Source: Granulicella mallensis MP5ACTX8 (GTDB lineage Bacteria; Acidobacteriota; Terriglobia; Terriglobales; Acidobacteriaceae). Taken from it: a stretch of DNA of 64,000 bases. Position numbers and translations under genes: made by a program. The DNA lies in contig NC_016631.1 of assembly GCF_000178955.2 (NCBI RefSeq), positions 1,922,001-1,986,000 of the forward strand. The letters run 5' to 3'. Below the pieces are notes generated by a model, which did not search any database, was not told the DNA's origin, and saw only the letters and a list, made by a program, of their open reading frames with translations. Shown piece by piece: positions 44,728-52,954 of this stretch (positions within the stretch are counted from its first letter, which is position 1; every line of letters starts with the position of its first letter).

Positions 44728-44938
44728 CTGAGCGGAGCGCCTCGCGCTTTTGCAAGGTGCGGAGTCGAAGGACCCCGAAAGGCTTGATCTTACCCATGAT
44801 GTCGGAACCTTTTCCAGTACGAAAGTCCGAGCTCAAGCGCTCGAGGTTGAAAAGGTGCAAGAGGTTTGGGCAAGAGATCAACCCTCGGGGTCCTTCGACT
44901 CCGCGTCCCAAAGGCTGGGACGCTCCGCCCAGGATGAC
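44728..44938. repeat. repeat family A copy 4, right portion
   Basis: Resumes at CTGAGCGGAGCGCCTCGCG and carries the internal inverted pair (GTCGAAGGACCCCGAAAGG and CCTCGGGGTCCTTCGAC), the central segment and the right terminus CCCAGGATGAC. Its right flank (44939-45000, ending GATTTCGCTCTACGA) is the reverse complement of the left flank of copy 3. It fills the gap between the IS and the convergent methyltransferase. Confidence 0.88.
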
Positions 44939-45028
44939 GATTCTGTGGGGAAGCGAAGAACAAAAGCTATGCGTTCAGCGAGCTTGATTTCGCTCTACGA
45001 TCAGGGCCTTCGACTCGTCAGACATTCC

Positions 45029-45676
45029 CTAGACGCGTCTCCAGAGCTCGGTATAGATCATCCCGAAGAGCCGTTCGTGTTTGTCAATGGCGATGAATCC
45101 CGCACGGGCTAACGATGCCTGGGGATCGGGCAGGCTCTTTACCCGCAATCCGGTAAGCAGGCGAAATGCCAGATATAGCGCGCGAATATAGAGCCGCGCC
45201 ATGGGACCTACAGCTCCTGATGGAACATGAAAGTCGGAGAGCAGCCAGAGCGTTCCGGGCTGTGCCTGCGCGGAGAGACGTTGGGTCAACTCGTCGACCT
45301 CGGCTTGCGTGAGGCAGTCGAGGAAGAAGTGCGTGACGATGAGATCGGTATCGCGACGCGGCGTTGCCGTGAGGGCGGATGCTTGTTGCACGCTTAGGCG
45401 GCCGCTCGCAAAGCCACAGCGTCTCTGGAGAAGTTGGAGCATTGTTGCGCTCGTATCGACTGCGAGTGCCTGCAGCAGCGGATTCTGCGCCAGAAGACGC
45501 GCCAGGAAGCGGCCATCGCCATCACCCAGGACAAAGGCGCTGCGGCGATCTGTGAGCTGCGGCAGAAGGTGGGTGCGCGTGTGCTGAAGCAGTGGGCCTA
45601 GCGAAAGATACTCGGCCCAGCGATAGAGGCGCGCGATGGGATCGAAGTTGGGTTTGCGTGGGGCTTCGAGATTCAT
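45029..45676 (-). CDS. class I SAM-dependent methyltransferase
   Basis: A 215-residue Rossmann-fold methyltransferase. SAM motif I is AFVLGDGDGRFLARLL (about 47-62), motif II acidic AVDTSATML (about 72-80) and motif IV TDLIVTHFFLDCL (about 115-127). The C-terminal half resembles small lipid/quinone-type methyltransferases (FHVPSGAVGPMARLYIRALY), but no substrate can be assigned. It is translationally coupled to the upstream membrane protein (ATGA at 45673). Confidence 0.75.
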   Translation of the reverse strand: MNLEAPRKPNFDPIARLYRWAEYLSLGPLLQHTRTHLLPQLTDRRSAFVLGDGDGRFLARLLAQNPLLQALAVDTSATMLQLLQRRCGFASGRLSVQQASALTATPRRDTDLIVTHFFLDCLTQAEVDELTQRLSAQAQPGTLWLLSDFHVPSGAVGPMARLYIRALYLAFRLLTGLRVKSLPDPQASLARAGFIAIDKHERLFGMIYTELWRRV

Positions 45677-46644
45677 CGTGCAAAGACTCGCACCAGCGGG
45701 ATCAGGACCGCCGGCGTCAGCAGGGCAAGATCGGCGGATGCACGAAGGTGAATGGCGGATAGCCGTCGGCGTTGTGTATGCAGCAGAAGCAGCAACGTCG
45801 CGCTCAGGCTGCAGGCGAAGGCCAGCAACCAGAGAGGAGCAAGGGTATGCCGGTATTCGAGGAACGCCATGGCAAGGCCTGTGAGCGCCGTGAGGCTGCT
45901 GAGGCTTGCAAGATGGCCGGTGGCAAAACGCGTCGTCCAGTGCGCAAAGGTGCGTTCGCCGGGATGCTCCCAGGCGTAGAGGAAGAGGCAGTTCAGTGTG
46001 CAGACGGCCGCGAAGAGCAGCGCGTTCGGAGCCAGAAGAAGGCGCAGTTGCGGTGCGTTCGCGACCGTGGGGATGAAGATGGCTGCGGGGAAGAAGATGC
46101 CGACGGCCAGCTCCTTCGGCAGGCGGTGCGCGCCCGTTTCGTTTGCGAGAGGCGTTGCAGGAAAGATGTGAATCAGAAAGAAGTACGCAAAGAGCAGGGA
46201 AGCCAGCAGCGCATGCAGGTGCAGTGCGGCGCTGTTCAGATGATGGATCAGGACAGCGAGTCCGACCGAAGCGCAGCCGATGACGGCGAGAAAGGCTCGC
46301 CTGTGGCGATGATGAAAGCGATGCCTCTCCTCAAGTTCTGCGACGGGTGTTTCATGCGCTCCGGCGCCGAGAGGCCGGGCGTCGAGCAGGCGGTCGGCGG
46401 CATAGAGCATCCACACCGCTACGAACATGGCGGCTACCGGAGTCGTCAGGTGCAGTCCAACGCACCGGGCGACGAACCATGTCCATAACGCGGCGACCGT
46501 TGGCGCGTCGAGCGATAACAGATGCCACAGGGCTAGAGGGGTTCGCTGCGGGGCTTGATGGAGTTGCGGCGGAACGAGCGTGAGCCTGTGCTGGGGCAGG
46601 ACTCGTTTGTAGTCGTGAGGGCGTGTTGGGAGGGAGGAACTCAA
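45673..46644 (-). CDS. polytopic membrane protein, distant UbiA-like
   Basis: A 323-residue protein with about eight hydrophobic segments and a His-rich loop (ERHRFHHRHRR, about 107-117). WMLYAADRLLDARP (about 78-91) is reminiscent of the Asp-rich region of UbiA prenyltransferases, but the second DxxxD motif is missing, so activity as a prenyltransferase is doubtful. Coupled to the methyltransferase gene, suggesting joint action on a lipid or quinone. Repeat B copy 3 lies just upstream. Confidence 0.6.
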   Translation of the reverse strand: MSSSLPTRPHDYKRVLPQHRLTLVPPQLHQAPQRTPLALWHLLSLDAPTVAALWTWFVARCVGLHLTTPVAAMFVAVWMLYAADRLLDARPLGAGAHETPVAELEERHRFHHRHRRAFLAVIGCASVGLAVLIHHLNSAALHLHALLASLLFAYFFLIHIFPATPLANETGAHRLPKELAVGIFFPAAIFIPTVANAPQLRLLLAPNALLFAAVCTLNCLFLYAWEHPGERTFAHWTTRFATGHLASLSSLTALTGLAMAFLEYRHTLAPLWLLAFACSLSATLLLLLHTQRRRLSAIHLRASADLALLTPAVLIPLVRVFAR

Positions 46645-46693
46645 ACGTTAGTTTAAATCATTTTGCAGGTGGGTGTGGACGGGGCGAAGTCGA

Positions 46694-46893
46694 AGGGGTG
46701 TTGTTTTTCTTGTTGTCATTCCCGAAGGGAATCTGCTGTTTGTGCGTACCCTGGCAGTTCTTTGTGGAGGCAGAGAGATACAGAGCATCGTTCGAGCCGT
46801 GCTCCTCCGCGTTGCCTCGCAAAATATCGACGCTGTGCCAGCAGGTAGCAGATTCCCTTCGGGAATGACAACAAGAAAGGCAACAGCACCCCT
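46694..46893. repeat. long inverted repeat family B, variant copy
   Basis: Arms of about 45 bp (left 46694-46740, right 46849-46893) share AGGGGTG, TTTCTTGTTGTCATTCCCGA and AGGGAATCTGCT. The sequence is a sister of copies 1 and 2, with CCCGAAGGGAATC replacing CCGAGCGNAGCGAG. The spacer of about 108 bp is unique. The right end overlaps the stop codon (46892-46894) of the GH57 gene. Confidence 0.85.
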
Positions 46894-48757
46894 AAGCGTT
46901 GGCGCGGAACTTCAAGACCTCGGTTGCGGAGACATCGTGGATTGGAGGATGCTTGGCAGCATCGCCTGCCGGCGGAACGGTTTGCGAAGCCCTGTCTTCG
47001 GGATTGCGGCCGCTGTCACGCACCTGTCGCGCTCCTGCGACCCAGAAGCTGGGGTCGATGTCCACGAAGATGCTGTCGCGCAGCTCGATCGCCGTCAGAC
47101 GCTCTTCCTGTTCCGGCGTGATCGAGCCCGTAGCCTCGAAGCCCTGCCAGATGGATTTCACGTCGTTGAATTGGTCGCTGTGCGTCTCAAAGCGGAGCTC
47201 AGCGTAGTCGCGCGCCGCGCCGGTGGTGATGAGGAACTGCCAGTCCGAGGACTCGAGCAGCAATAGCTCGCGGCAGAGCTGCTTCACGATTCGCTCACCG
47301 AGTCCGCCGTCCTTCCACTTGCCGCTGGTGCAGACATCGCGGGTGTAGATCTCGGCGGGATAGATGTGGGTGTAGGTCCACGAGGTATCCGGGTTCATCC
47401 AGACGTGGTTGGTGCCTTCCGCGCCCCATGAGCCTTCGTGCATGGCGATAAAACCTGCTCGTGGATACTGCTCCAGATACTGGGTGCAGGAGGCCAGTTC
47501 AAGGCCCATCGGGTAATCGTGCAGCACACGCGCCACGGCTTCGAGCCACATAGGCCCCTCGAACCACCAGTGGCCGAAGAGCTCCGCGTCGAAGGGTGAG
47601 CAGAGCACCGGCGGAATGGAGTCGTTGAATCCGCCCTGTAGCGCCTGCCACACCAGGTGTACGAAGTGCGAGGCGTGTCCCTTGACACGCTCCGCAGCCT
47701 CCTGCGGGTAGTACGGCTCCTTATCGCCCATGTCCACACGGGGACCGGTTACGCGCCAATAGCGGTGGCCGCCGGGCCAGCGCTTCTTGTGGAAGTCGAG
47801 GTAGCTTCCGTCGCCGGGATAGCCGGAGTCGCCCGACCACACCTGGACGCCGGTGCGAGGATCGCGCGGAAAGATGGTCGTGGCGTAGCGCTTGTCGTAG
47901 GGGCCGTCGACGTAATACGGCTGGTAGAGCCGCCGGTTTTCGTTATAGGTGAAGGGCTCGTCGATACGACCGGCCACGGAGCCGTGGAGAAGATCGTAGG
48001 GAGAAGGGATGCGGGCAGACTCTTCGACCAGGTGCGTGTCGACGAAGAAGAATTCGATGTCGCTCTCCGACAGGGCCTGTTCGACGCCGATGCGATCGAA
48101 GCCCGGCAGCGCGGGCGAGCCGTCGGCGTTGGGGACGGGGTAGTTCCAGAACCCGGCGGGGCGGTAGCCGCACTCCGGCGCCCACATGCCCTTGGGAGGC
48201 TTGCCAATATGACGGATGTGCGCGTTGACCGCCGTACGAACCTGCGCGCGCACGCTCTCATCGGTGCCGAGCAGCGGCATGTAGCCATGCGTCGCGCCGC
48301 AGGTAATGATCTCGATCAGGCCCGCATCGTTGAAGTGGCGGAAGCCCTTGATGATGTCGCCGCCGAGGGCGTTGAAGTCATCCAGCGCATCGGTAAAGAA
48401 CCGGTGCCAGAAGCGGGCCGTCTCGGCGTAGTGGGTTTCGCCCGTGGTGGTGAAGAACGCTTCATCTTCGCGTGCGGCAACGATCTTGCGTTCCACGTAC
48501 TTGGGGAACTCGGCTTTGAAGACCGGATGGGCAAGCTGCTCGAGAAGGATGGGAGAGAGATTCAGATTGCAGTTCAGCGCGATTCCGTCACGCTCGAGGT
48601 TGCCCAGAACGCGGAGCAGGGGAAGGTAGGTCTCTGCTGCGGCTTCATGCAGCCATTCCATGCCATGCGGCCAGGTCCCGTGGTTCACAACATAGGGAAG
48701 ATGGGCGTGCAGAGTGAAGGTCAGCAAACCGGACGGTCTGGTGGTCGAGACGTTCAA
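46892..48757 (-). CDS. GH57 family glycosidase (1,4-alpha-glucan branching-enzyme type)
   Basis: A protein of about 621 residues. GH57 conserved regions: HAHLPYV near the N-terminus, WAPECGYRP (catalytic nucleophile Glu, about 193), FFVDTHLV and CSPFDAELFGHWWFEGP (about 390-406), the last typical of GH57 glycogen branching enzymes. It creates alpha-1,6 branches in glycogen. The TTG at 48755-48757 is chosen because AAGGGG lies 8 nt upstream and it gives MNVSTTRPSGLL; ATG 48793 is an alternative with poorly spaced GGAG. Its last codons lie in repeat B. Confidence 0.85.
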   Translation of the reverse strand: MNVSTTRPSGLLTFTLHAHLPYVVNHGTWPHGMEWLHEAAAETYLPLLRVLGNLERDGIALNCNLNLSPILLEQLAHPVFKAEFPKYVERKIVAAREDEAFFTTTGETHYAETARFWHRFFTDALDDFNALGGDIIKGFRHFNDAGLIEIITCGATHGYMPLLGTDESVRAQVRTAVNAHIRHIGKPPKGMWAPECGYRPAGFWNYPVPNADGSPALPGFDRIGVEQALSESDIEFFFVDTHLVEESARIPSPYDLLHGSVAGRIDEPFTYNENRRLYQPYYVDGPYDKRYATTIFPRDPRTGVQVWSGDSGYPGDGSYLDFHKKRWPGGHRYWRVTGPRVDMGDKEPYYPQEAAERVKGHASHFVHLVWQALQGGFNDSIPPVLCSPFDAELFGHWWFEGPMWLEAVARVLHDYPMGLELASCTQYLEQYPRAGFIAMHEGSWGAEGTNHVWMNPDTSWTYTHIYPAEIYTRDVCTSGKWKDGGLGERIVKQLCRELLLLESSDWQFLITTGAARDYAELRFETHSDQFNDVKSIWQGFEATGSITPEQEERLTAIELRDSIFVDIDPSFWVAGARQVRDSGRNPEDRASQTVPPAGDAAKHPPIHDVSATEVLKFRANA

Positions 48758-48982
48758 AGGAATACCCCTTCCGGGTGGTCTGGGGCGGAACATACTCCGC
48801 ACGCTACGGTGGGAGGCTGCAATCCACCGTCAGTTTACATTAGGGTTCGAGTGCCATTTCAGGGCGAACGAAGCTAGTTTCCTGCCCTGTCTACCTTGGA
48901 TGTCAGTTTTCAGCATGAGGTGCACGCCTATGCCGGAAACCGTCATGGTTCGCGTGATGTGTAGCAGTGTTTGCGAATTGTA

Positions 48983-49024
48983 AAAGGGCAAGTATCGGAG
49001 GTTTTCCTTCGATACTTGCCCTTT
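48983..49024. terminator. bidirectional hairpin terminator
   Basis: AAAGGGCAAGTATCG (48983-48997) and CGATACTTGCCCTTT (49010-49024) pair perfectly over 15 bp, with further AGG/CCT pairing inside. On the minus strand a T-run (CCCTTTTAC) follows, 28 bp after the stop of the BON-domain gene at 49052. It ends that gene. Confidence 0.8.
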
Positions 49025-49051
49025 GTTTCTTGCTGCGAGGAGTGAAATCAA

Positions 49052-50068
49052 TCAGCGAGTCTGAAGTCCTGGCTGAGCGGGTTCGTAGTTGGAGGGGGTC
49101 TCCGAGGTGCGTACGGTAATCGAGTTCGTCAGGCGAAAGCGAATGACACTCTCGGACGGAATCTGTACCTGCTGGCCCTTCGTGACGCCCTGGACAACAG
49201 CACCGCCGCCGCCGCCAGCAGCCGCTCCGATAGCGGCACCTTTGCCGCCGCCGAAAATACCGCCGAGGACCGCGCCGATCGCCGCGCCGCCGCCAACCTT
49301 GAGCGCGGTGTTCTTGCCGCGGCCCTTGCCCTCGACCGAGTAAGCGTCTGTCGAGATGGAGATCAGCTTGCCGTGGCGGCGCAGAGCCGTCAGCTGGATC
49401 GAGAGCAGCGAACTGCCCTTGAAGTGGGTGGCGTCCTTGGCCTCTACGACGGTTCCGCTGACGGCAGAGCCTGCGGGGATGACGACAGCGCCATCGACGA
49501 CGACCTCACGCGTTACGACGCCGTTGAAGGGGGTGCCGGTCTGCGTAACCGCACTGTCGAGGGTCTGCGTGATGCGGGTTGGGATAGCGGTTCCTGCCGG
49601 AATAGCTATGTCACGGTAGGTGGGAGCCGGTGGAGGAGGGGTATTGGGCGGGGGCGGAGGCAGAGGCTGATTCTGGGCGATGGCCGTGCGTTCCGCCGGT
49701 GTAGTCTGTCGCGGCGTTGTTGGCGCGGCTGGCGTTACGACGGTCGGAGCCACCTGGACGCCGGCGATGGCGAGGTTGTTCACGACCTCTTTGACGTCCG
49801 ACACCTTGGCGGCGTCCTGGGCGGCGACGGCGCTTGCCGTATCGTCGGTGACGTTGCCGGAGAGGGTGACGACGCCGCTCTGTACGGCTACCTGGACGGG
49901 CTGCTGCTTGATGGCGTCGTCGGCCGCGAGGGCGGTTTGAACGTTTTTGGTCAGCGTGGCATCATCGACGGGCTTTTTGCAACCGCTGAGCGGAAGCAGG
50001 GCGAAGGCGCAAAAAAGGGCGGCTGAGGCGGAGGCATTCCGGAGGATGCCGGTTGTCTGTGTTGTCAT
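49052..50068 (-). CDS. BON-domain lipoprotein with Pro-rich linker and glycine-zipper region
   Basis: A 338-residue exported lipoprotein (lipobox LPLSGC, Cys about 30). A BON domain (about 33-105; VQVAVQSGVVTLSGNVTDD) is followed by a Pro-rich linker (PPPPPNTPPPPAP), a beta-rich domain (about 150-255; VIPAGSAVSGTVVEAKDA) and a glycine-zipper (about 258-292; GGGAAIGAVLGGIFGGGKG). BON domains bind phospholipid and are found in envelope-stress proteins such as OsmY. It is divergent from the YtxH gene with a 242-bp spacer that shows no other gene. Confidence 0.82.
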   Translation of the reverse strand: MTTQTTGILRNASASAALFCAFALLPLSGCKKPVDDATLTKNVQTALAADDAIKQQPVQVAVQSGVVTLSGNVTDDTASAVAAQDAAKVSDVKEVVNNLAIAGVQVAPTVVTPAAPTTPRQTTPAERTAIAQNQPLPPPPPNTPPPPAPTYRDIAIPAGTAIPTRITQTLDSAVTQTGTPFNGVVTREVVVDGAVVIPAGSAVSGTVVEAKDATHFKGSSLLSIQLTALRRHGKLISISTDAYSVEGKGRGKNTALKVGGGAAIGAVLGGIFGGGKGAAIGAAAGGGGGAVVQGVTKGQQVQIPSESVIRFRLTNSITVRTSETPSNYEPAQPGLQTR

Positions 50069-50310
50069 CGTGCGGTCTCCATATCGTGCTGAATCCCTGT
50101 CTGTTGTCCTGATCCACGTAAGATGCGCCCAGAAGCGATTGCGATAGAGCTAGTTGTGAAAATATCCATCAAACTGCCGGGTGCGTAAGCCTGCTGGACG
50201 CAACCTCCCATCTTCGGTCGGCATCCACCTTGAATAGGTGCGACACTTCCCATACGATCGGTCGTGCAGCCCGTTCAGCATCGCAGCAAGTTTAGACGAA
50301 GGAGATCGCA

Positions 50311-50712
50311 ATGGCGGACAACGAAAGCAGTATTGGTGGGTTTGGATGGTTCCTCGCGGGACTCGGACTGGGTGCGCTGGTAGGCGTGCTCTATGCCCCG
50401 AAGTCGGGAAGAGAGACCCGCGATGAGCTGGTTGCCCGTTCCCTGGAGGCCCGCGACCGTGCCAATCAGCTCTATAACCAGGGCCTGGAGCAGGCTGGGC
50501 AGTATGTTCAGCAGGGCAAGGAAACAGCGGGCCAGTATGTCGACAGAGGCAAGGAATACTACGACAAAGGCCGCACCCAGTGGAGCCAGTACGTAGACAA
50601 GGGTAAGGACCTGGTCCACACCCAGGCCGAGGCGGTTGCCGCGGCTGTGGATGCGGGCAAGGACGCGTACATCAAGACCGCGACCTCCAGCGATCCGGTG
50701 GAAAACTCGTAG
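50311..50712 (+). CDS. YtxH domain protein
   Basis: A 133-residue protein with an N-terminal glycine-rich membrane helix (GWFLAGLGLGALVGVLYAPKSG, cut as GLGLGALVGVLYAP) and a coiled-coil tail containing repeats of about 11 residues (QYVQQGKETAG, QYVDRGKEYYD, QYVDKGKDLVH). The pattern matches the YtxH/general-stress family and LEA-like repeats. AAGGAG lies 7 nt before the ATG. Probably forms an operon with the next gene. Function unknown. Confidence 0.85.
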   Translation: MADNESSIGGFGWFLAGLGLGALVGVLYAPKSGRETRDELVARSLEARDRANQLYNQGLEQAGQYVQQGKETAGQYVDRGKEYYDKGRTQWSQYVDKGKDLVHTQAEAVAAAVDAGKDAYIKTATSSDPVENS

Positions 50713-50879
50713 TCCCAGAAGCTCTTCCGCAAGCGGGGTCGGCGGCGCCGGCCCCCTTTGCTTTGCAGACATCGTTTTCTGTGCGGGTCTTGCGGCCTCG
50801 CCCTGGAAGCACTACAGTGAGCAATGCTCAATATCGCCGATCCGAGGCATTCGCCGGGCGAGGCAACAGGAGATGTTTT

Positions 50880-51443
50880 ATGCCAGCTACTCGCGGCTTA
50901 ATGATGTTTTTGTGGCAATCGAATGAGGGATTGAATAATCACGATATCCACTTGATCATGTGGTTTGTCGGCATCATCGCGTTAGCGCTGGCGGTACAAG
51001 CTTTCGCGTTTGTGATGGCCGCGAGCTTTGCCTCGAAGCTACTGTTGAAGCTGGAGAGCCTTGCCGAACGCACTGAAGCGCGAACCAGCCCTCTGCTTAC
51101 GAGGACTACTGAGGTTCTGGACGAGATCTCCCCGAAGATTCGCAGCATCAGCGCCAACGTCGAGCAGATGTCCTACACGGTGCGTGCCAAGTGCGACGAG
51201 GTCGGCGAGACGCTGAGCCAGATCAATCGCACAGTGACGGATGCCAACGATAGGACACGTATACAGGTAGCTCGCGTAGATGGCATCGTAACGGACGCGC
51301 TGCACACCACTCAACAGGTCTCGCATGTCGTGCAGGAGGGGATTCGCGTTCCCGTGAAGCAGATGGCCGGAATCATCGCGGGGCTCAAGGCAGGGCTGGA
51401 GACGTTTGTGAAGCTCTCGCCGTTTGGGAAGAGAAGAGAGTAA
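50880..51443 (+). CDS. DUF948-like membrane-anchored coiled-coil protein
   Basis: A 187-residue protein. The ATG at 50880 (MPATRGLMMF) has AGGAG 7 nt upstream and is chosen over upstream in-frame codons. One membrane helix (about 25-50, MWFVGIIALALAVQAFAFVM) is followed by a long amphipathic helix (about 60-175) with heptads around TTEVLDEISPKIRSISANVEQM. This is the layout of DUF948 proteins near YtxH in other bacteria. The TAA at 51441 is followed directly by repeat C. Confidence 0.75.
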   Translation: MPATRGLMMFLWQSNEGLNNHDIHLIMWFVGIIALALAVQAFAFVMAASFASKLLLKLESLAERTEARTSPLLTRTTEVLDEISPKIRSISANVEQMSYTVRAKCDEVGETLSQINRTVTDANDRTRIQVARVDGIVTDALHTTQQVSHVVQEGIRVPVKQMAGIIAGLKAGLETFVKLSPFGKRRE

Positions 51444-51778
51444 AGAGCAGAGTGTAGAGAGTAGAGTGTAGACGAAAGCTGCTTGGCGAAGCCTCGTCTT
51501 ATGCTTTTGTTTTTCTGGTTGTCATTCCGAGCGCAGCGAGTGAACCTGCTGTCTCCCGCTTTTCGCCTGTACTACCGCGAAAGCAGACGGAGACGGACCA
51601 GAACAGCCGGACAGAACCTGGGTTACCCCATAACATTTGTAGCGGCATGAGCAAAGAGCGGGAGACAGCAGGTTCACTCGCTGCGCTCGGAATGACAACC
51701 AGAAAGGCAAAGACAAGAGCAAAGACGGAGGCCAGGCATAGAGGCCTCGCCCCTCTACGCTCTATCCTCTGCCTTTAT
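51441..51778. repeat. diverged repeat family C arms enclosing repeat B
   Basis: The left arm (51441-51473, TAAAGAGCAGAGTGTAGAGA...) and right arm (51751-51778, reading TAAAGGCAGAGGATAGAGCG on the minus strand) are degenerate versions of the hairpin at 36930. The left arm starts at the stop codon of the gene ending at 51443. The right arm encodes the last residues (IKAEDRA) and the TAG of mnmA. Confidence 0.75.
51514..51704. repeat. long inverted repeat family B, copy 2
   Basis: Arms of about 48 bp (left 51514-51562, right 51654-51704), nearly identical to copy 1 (TTGTCATTCCGAGCGCAGCG, then AGTGAACCTGCTGTCTCCCG), with a unique spacer of about 91 bp. Nested inside the degenerate repeat C arms in the gap between two convergent genes. 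Confidence 0.88.
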
Positions 51779-52882
51779 CCAGCCGCCGCCCGCGACCTCA
51801 TCCCCTTGGTAAAACACAGCTGATTGTCCTGGTGTGATCGCCCGCTGAGGCTCATCAAACGTCGCTTCGACGCGGTCGAATGCGGTTACGCGTAACGTCG
51901 CGGGGGCGGGCTCGTGGCGATGGCGAATCTTGATCGTGACGCGAATCTCTTCCTTCGGCTCCGGGATCGAGACCCAATTCAGACGGTCGGCGATGAGCGT
52001 CCGCGAGAGAAGCTGGTCATCCGTTCCGACCTGCACCGCATGCGAATCGGGATGAATGTTCAGTACGTACAGCGGCTGCGGCGAGCTGAGCCCCAGGCCC
52101 TTGCGCTGTCCGACCGTGAAGCCGTGAATGCCCTCATGATGTCCCAGAACCTCTCCACTTGCGGAGACCAGTTCCCCGGAGCTGTCGGGAAGTTCGCGGC
52201 CCTGCTCGTCGAGATAAGCCTTCAGAAACTGCGAGTAGCTGCCGCCGGGGATGAAGCAGATTTCCTGCGAATCGGGCTTCTGTGCCAACTCCAATCCATG
52301 ATCGGCGGCCATGGAGCGTACCGCGGGCTTCTGCATCTCGCCCAGCGGAAAGAGCGTGCGCGAGAGCTGGTCCTGCGTGAGTCCGAAGAGGAAGTAGGTC
52401 TGGTCCTTGGACTTGTCGGCGGGCCGGGAAAGCACCCAGCGCTCGCGTGCTTCGTCGTAATGGTTACGCGCGTAGTGGCCGGTGGCGATACGGTCGGCGC
52501 CGATCTGCCGCGCAGTTAGCAGCAGTTGATCGAACTTCAGGTGGTTATTGCAGAGCGTGCAGGGGATCGGCGTGCGTCCGGCGAGGTACTCGTCGACGAA
52601 CGGGCGCACGACCTCGTTCTCGAAGCGCTCCTGCGCGTTCACGAGATAGTAGGGGATGCCGATCTGCTCGGCGACGCGGCGGGCGTCGTAGACGTCGTCG
52701 ATGGAGCAGCAGCGGCCCTGTACGGTCTCGGGCATGCCCTCGCGGCCGGCCAGGCGGCGCTGGTTCCAGAGCTGCAGCGTCAGTCCAATGAGATCGCGCC
52801 CTTCGGCGTGCAGAAGGGCTGCAACTGCCGAGGAATCGACTCCTCCTGACATGGCTACGGCAATGGTGTTGTTCAGCGGCAT
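51755..52882 (-). CDS. mnmA: tRNA 2-thiouridine synthesizing protein MnmA
   Basis: A 375-residue tRNA-specific 2-thiouridylase (wobble U34 of Lys, Glu and Gln tRNAs). The PP-loop is AVAMSGGVDSSAVA (about 7-20). The catalytic cysteines lie in PCTLCNNHLKF (about 107-117) and QEICFIPGG (about 201-209). C-terminal beta-barrel present. The final codons (IKAEDRA) are supplied by repeat C. Convergent with the DUF948-like gene. Confidence 0.95.
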   Translation of the reverse strand: MPLNNTIAVAMSGGVDSSAVAALLHAEGRDLIGLTLQLWNQRRLAGREGMPETVQGRCCSIDDVYDARRVAEQIGIPYYLVNAQERFENEVVRPFVDEYLAGRTPIPCTLCNNHLKFDQLLLTARQIGADRIATGHYARNHYDEARERWVLSRPADKSKDQTYFLFGLTQDQLSRTLFPLGEMQKPAVRSMAADHGLELAQKPDSQEICFIPGGSYSQFLKAYLDEQGRELPDSSGELVSASGEVLGHHEGIHGFTVGQRKGLGLSSPQPLYVLNIHPDSHAVQVGTDDQLLSRTLIADRLNWVSIPEPKEEIRVTIKIRHRHEPAPATLRVTAFDRVEATFDEPQRAITPGQSAVFYQGDEVAGGGWIKAEDRA

Positions 52883-52954
52883 AAAGCTCCTGATTCATGA
52901 TAAATCTTCAGTCCGCGTTAAGATGGAAGAACGACAAGCGCGAAGCTTCTCGGA

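Larger units (their letters stand above)
43528..44729 (+). mobile_element. IS110-family insertion sequence inside repeat A
   Basis: An element of about 1.2 kb with an IS110 recombinase, no terminal inverted repeats and no target duplication beyond a CT dinucleotide (43526-43527 and 44728-44729), as expected for the family. Joining the flanks (GTCATC-CT-GAGCGG) restores the family A terminus, so the insertion point is exact. The non-coding region lies at the left end, upstream of the gene, as in the IS110 (not IS1111) group. Confidence 0.87.
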
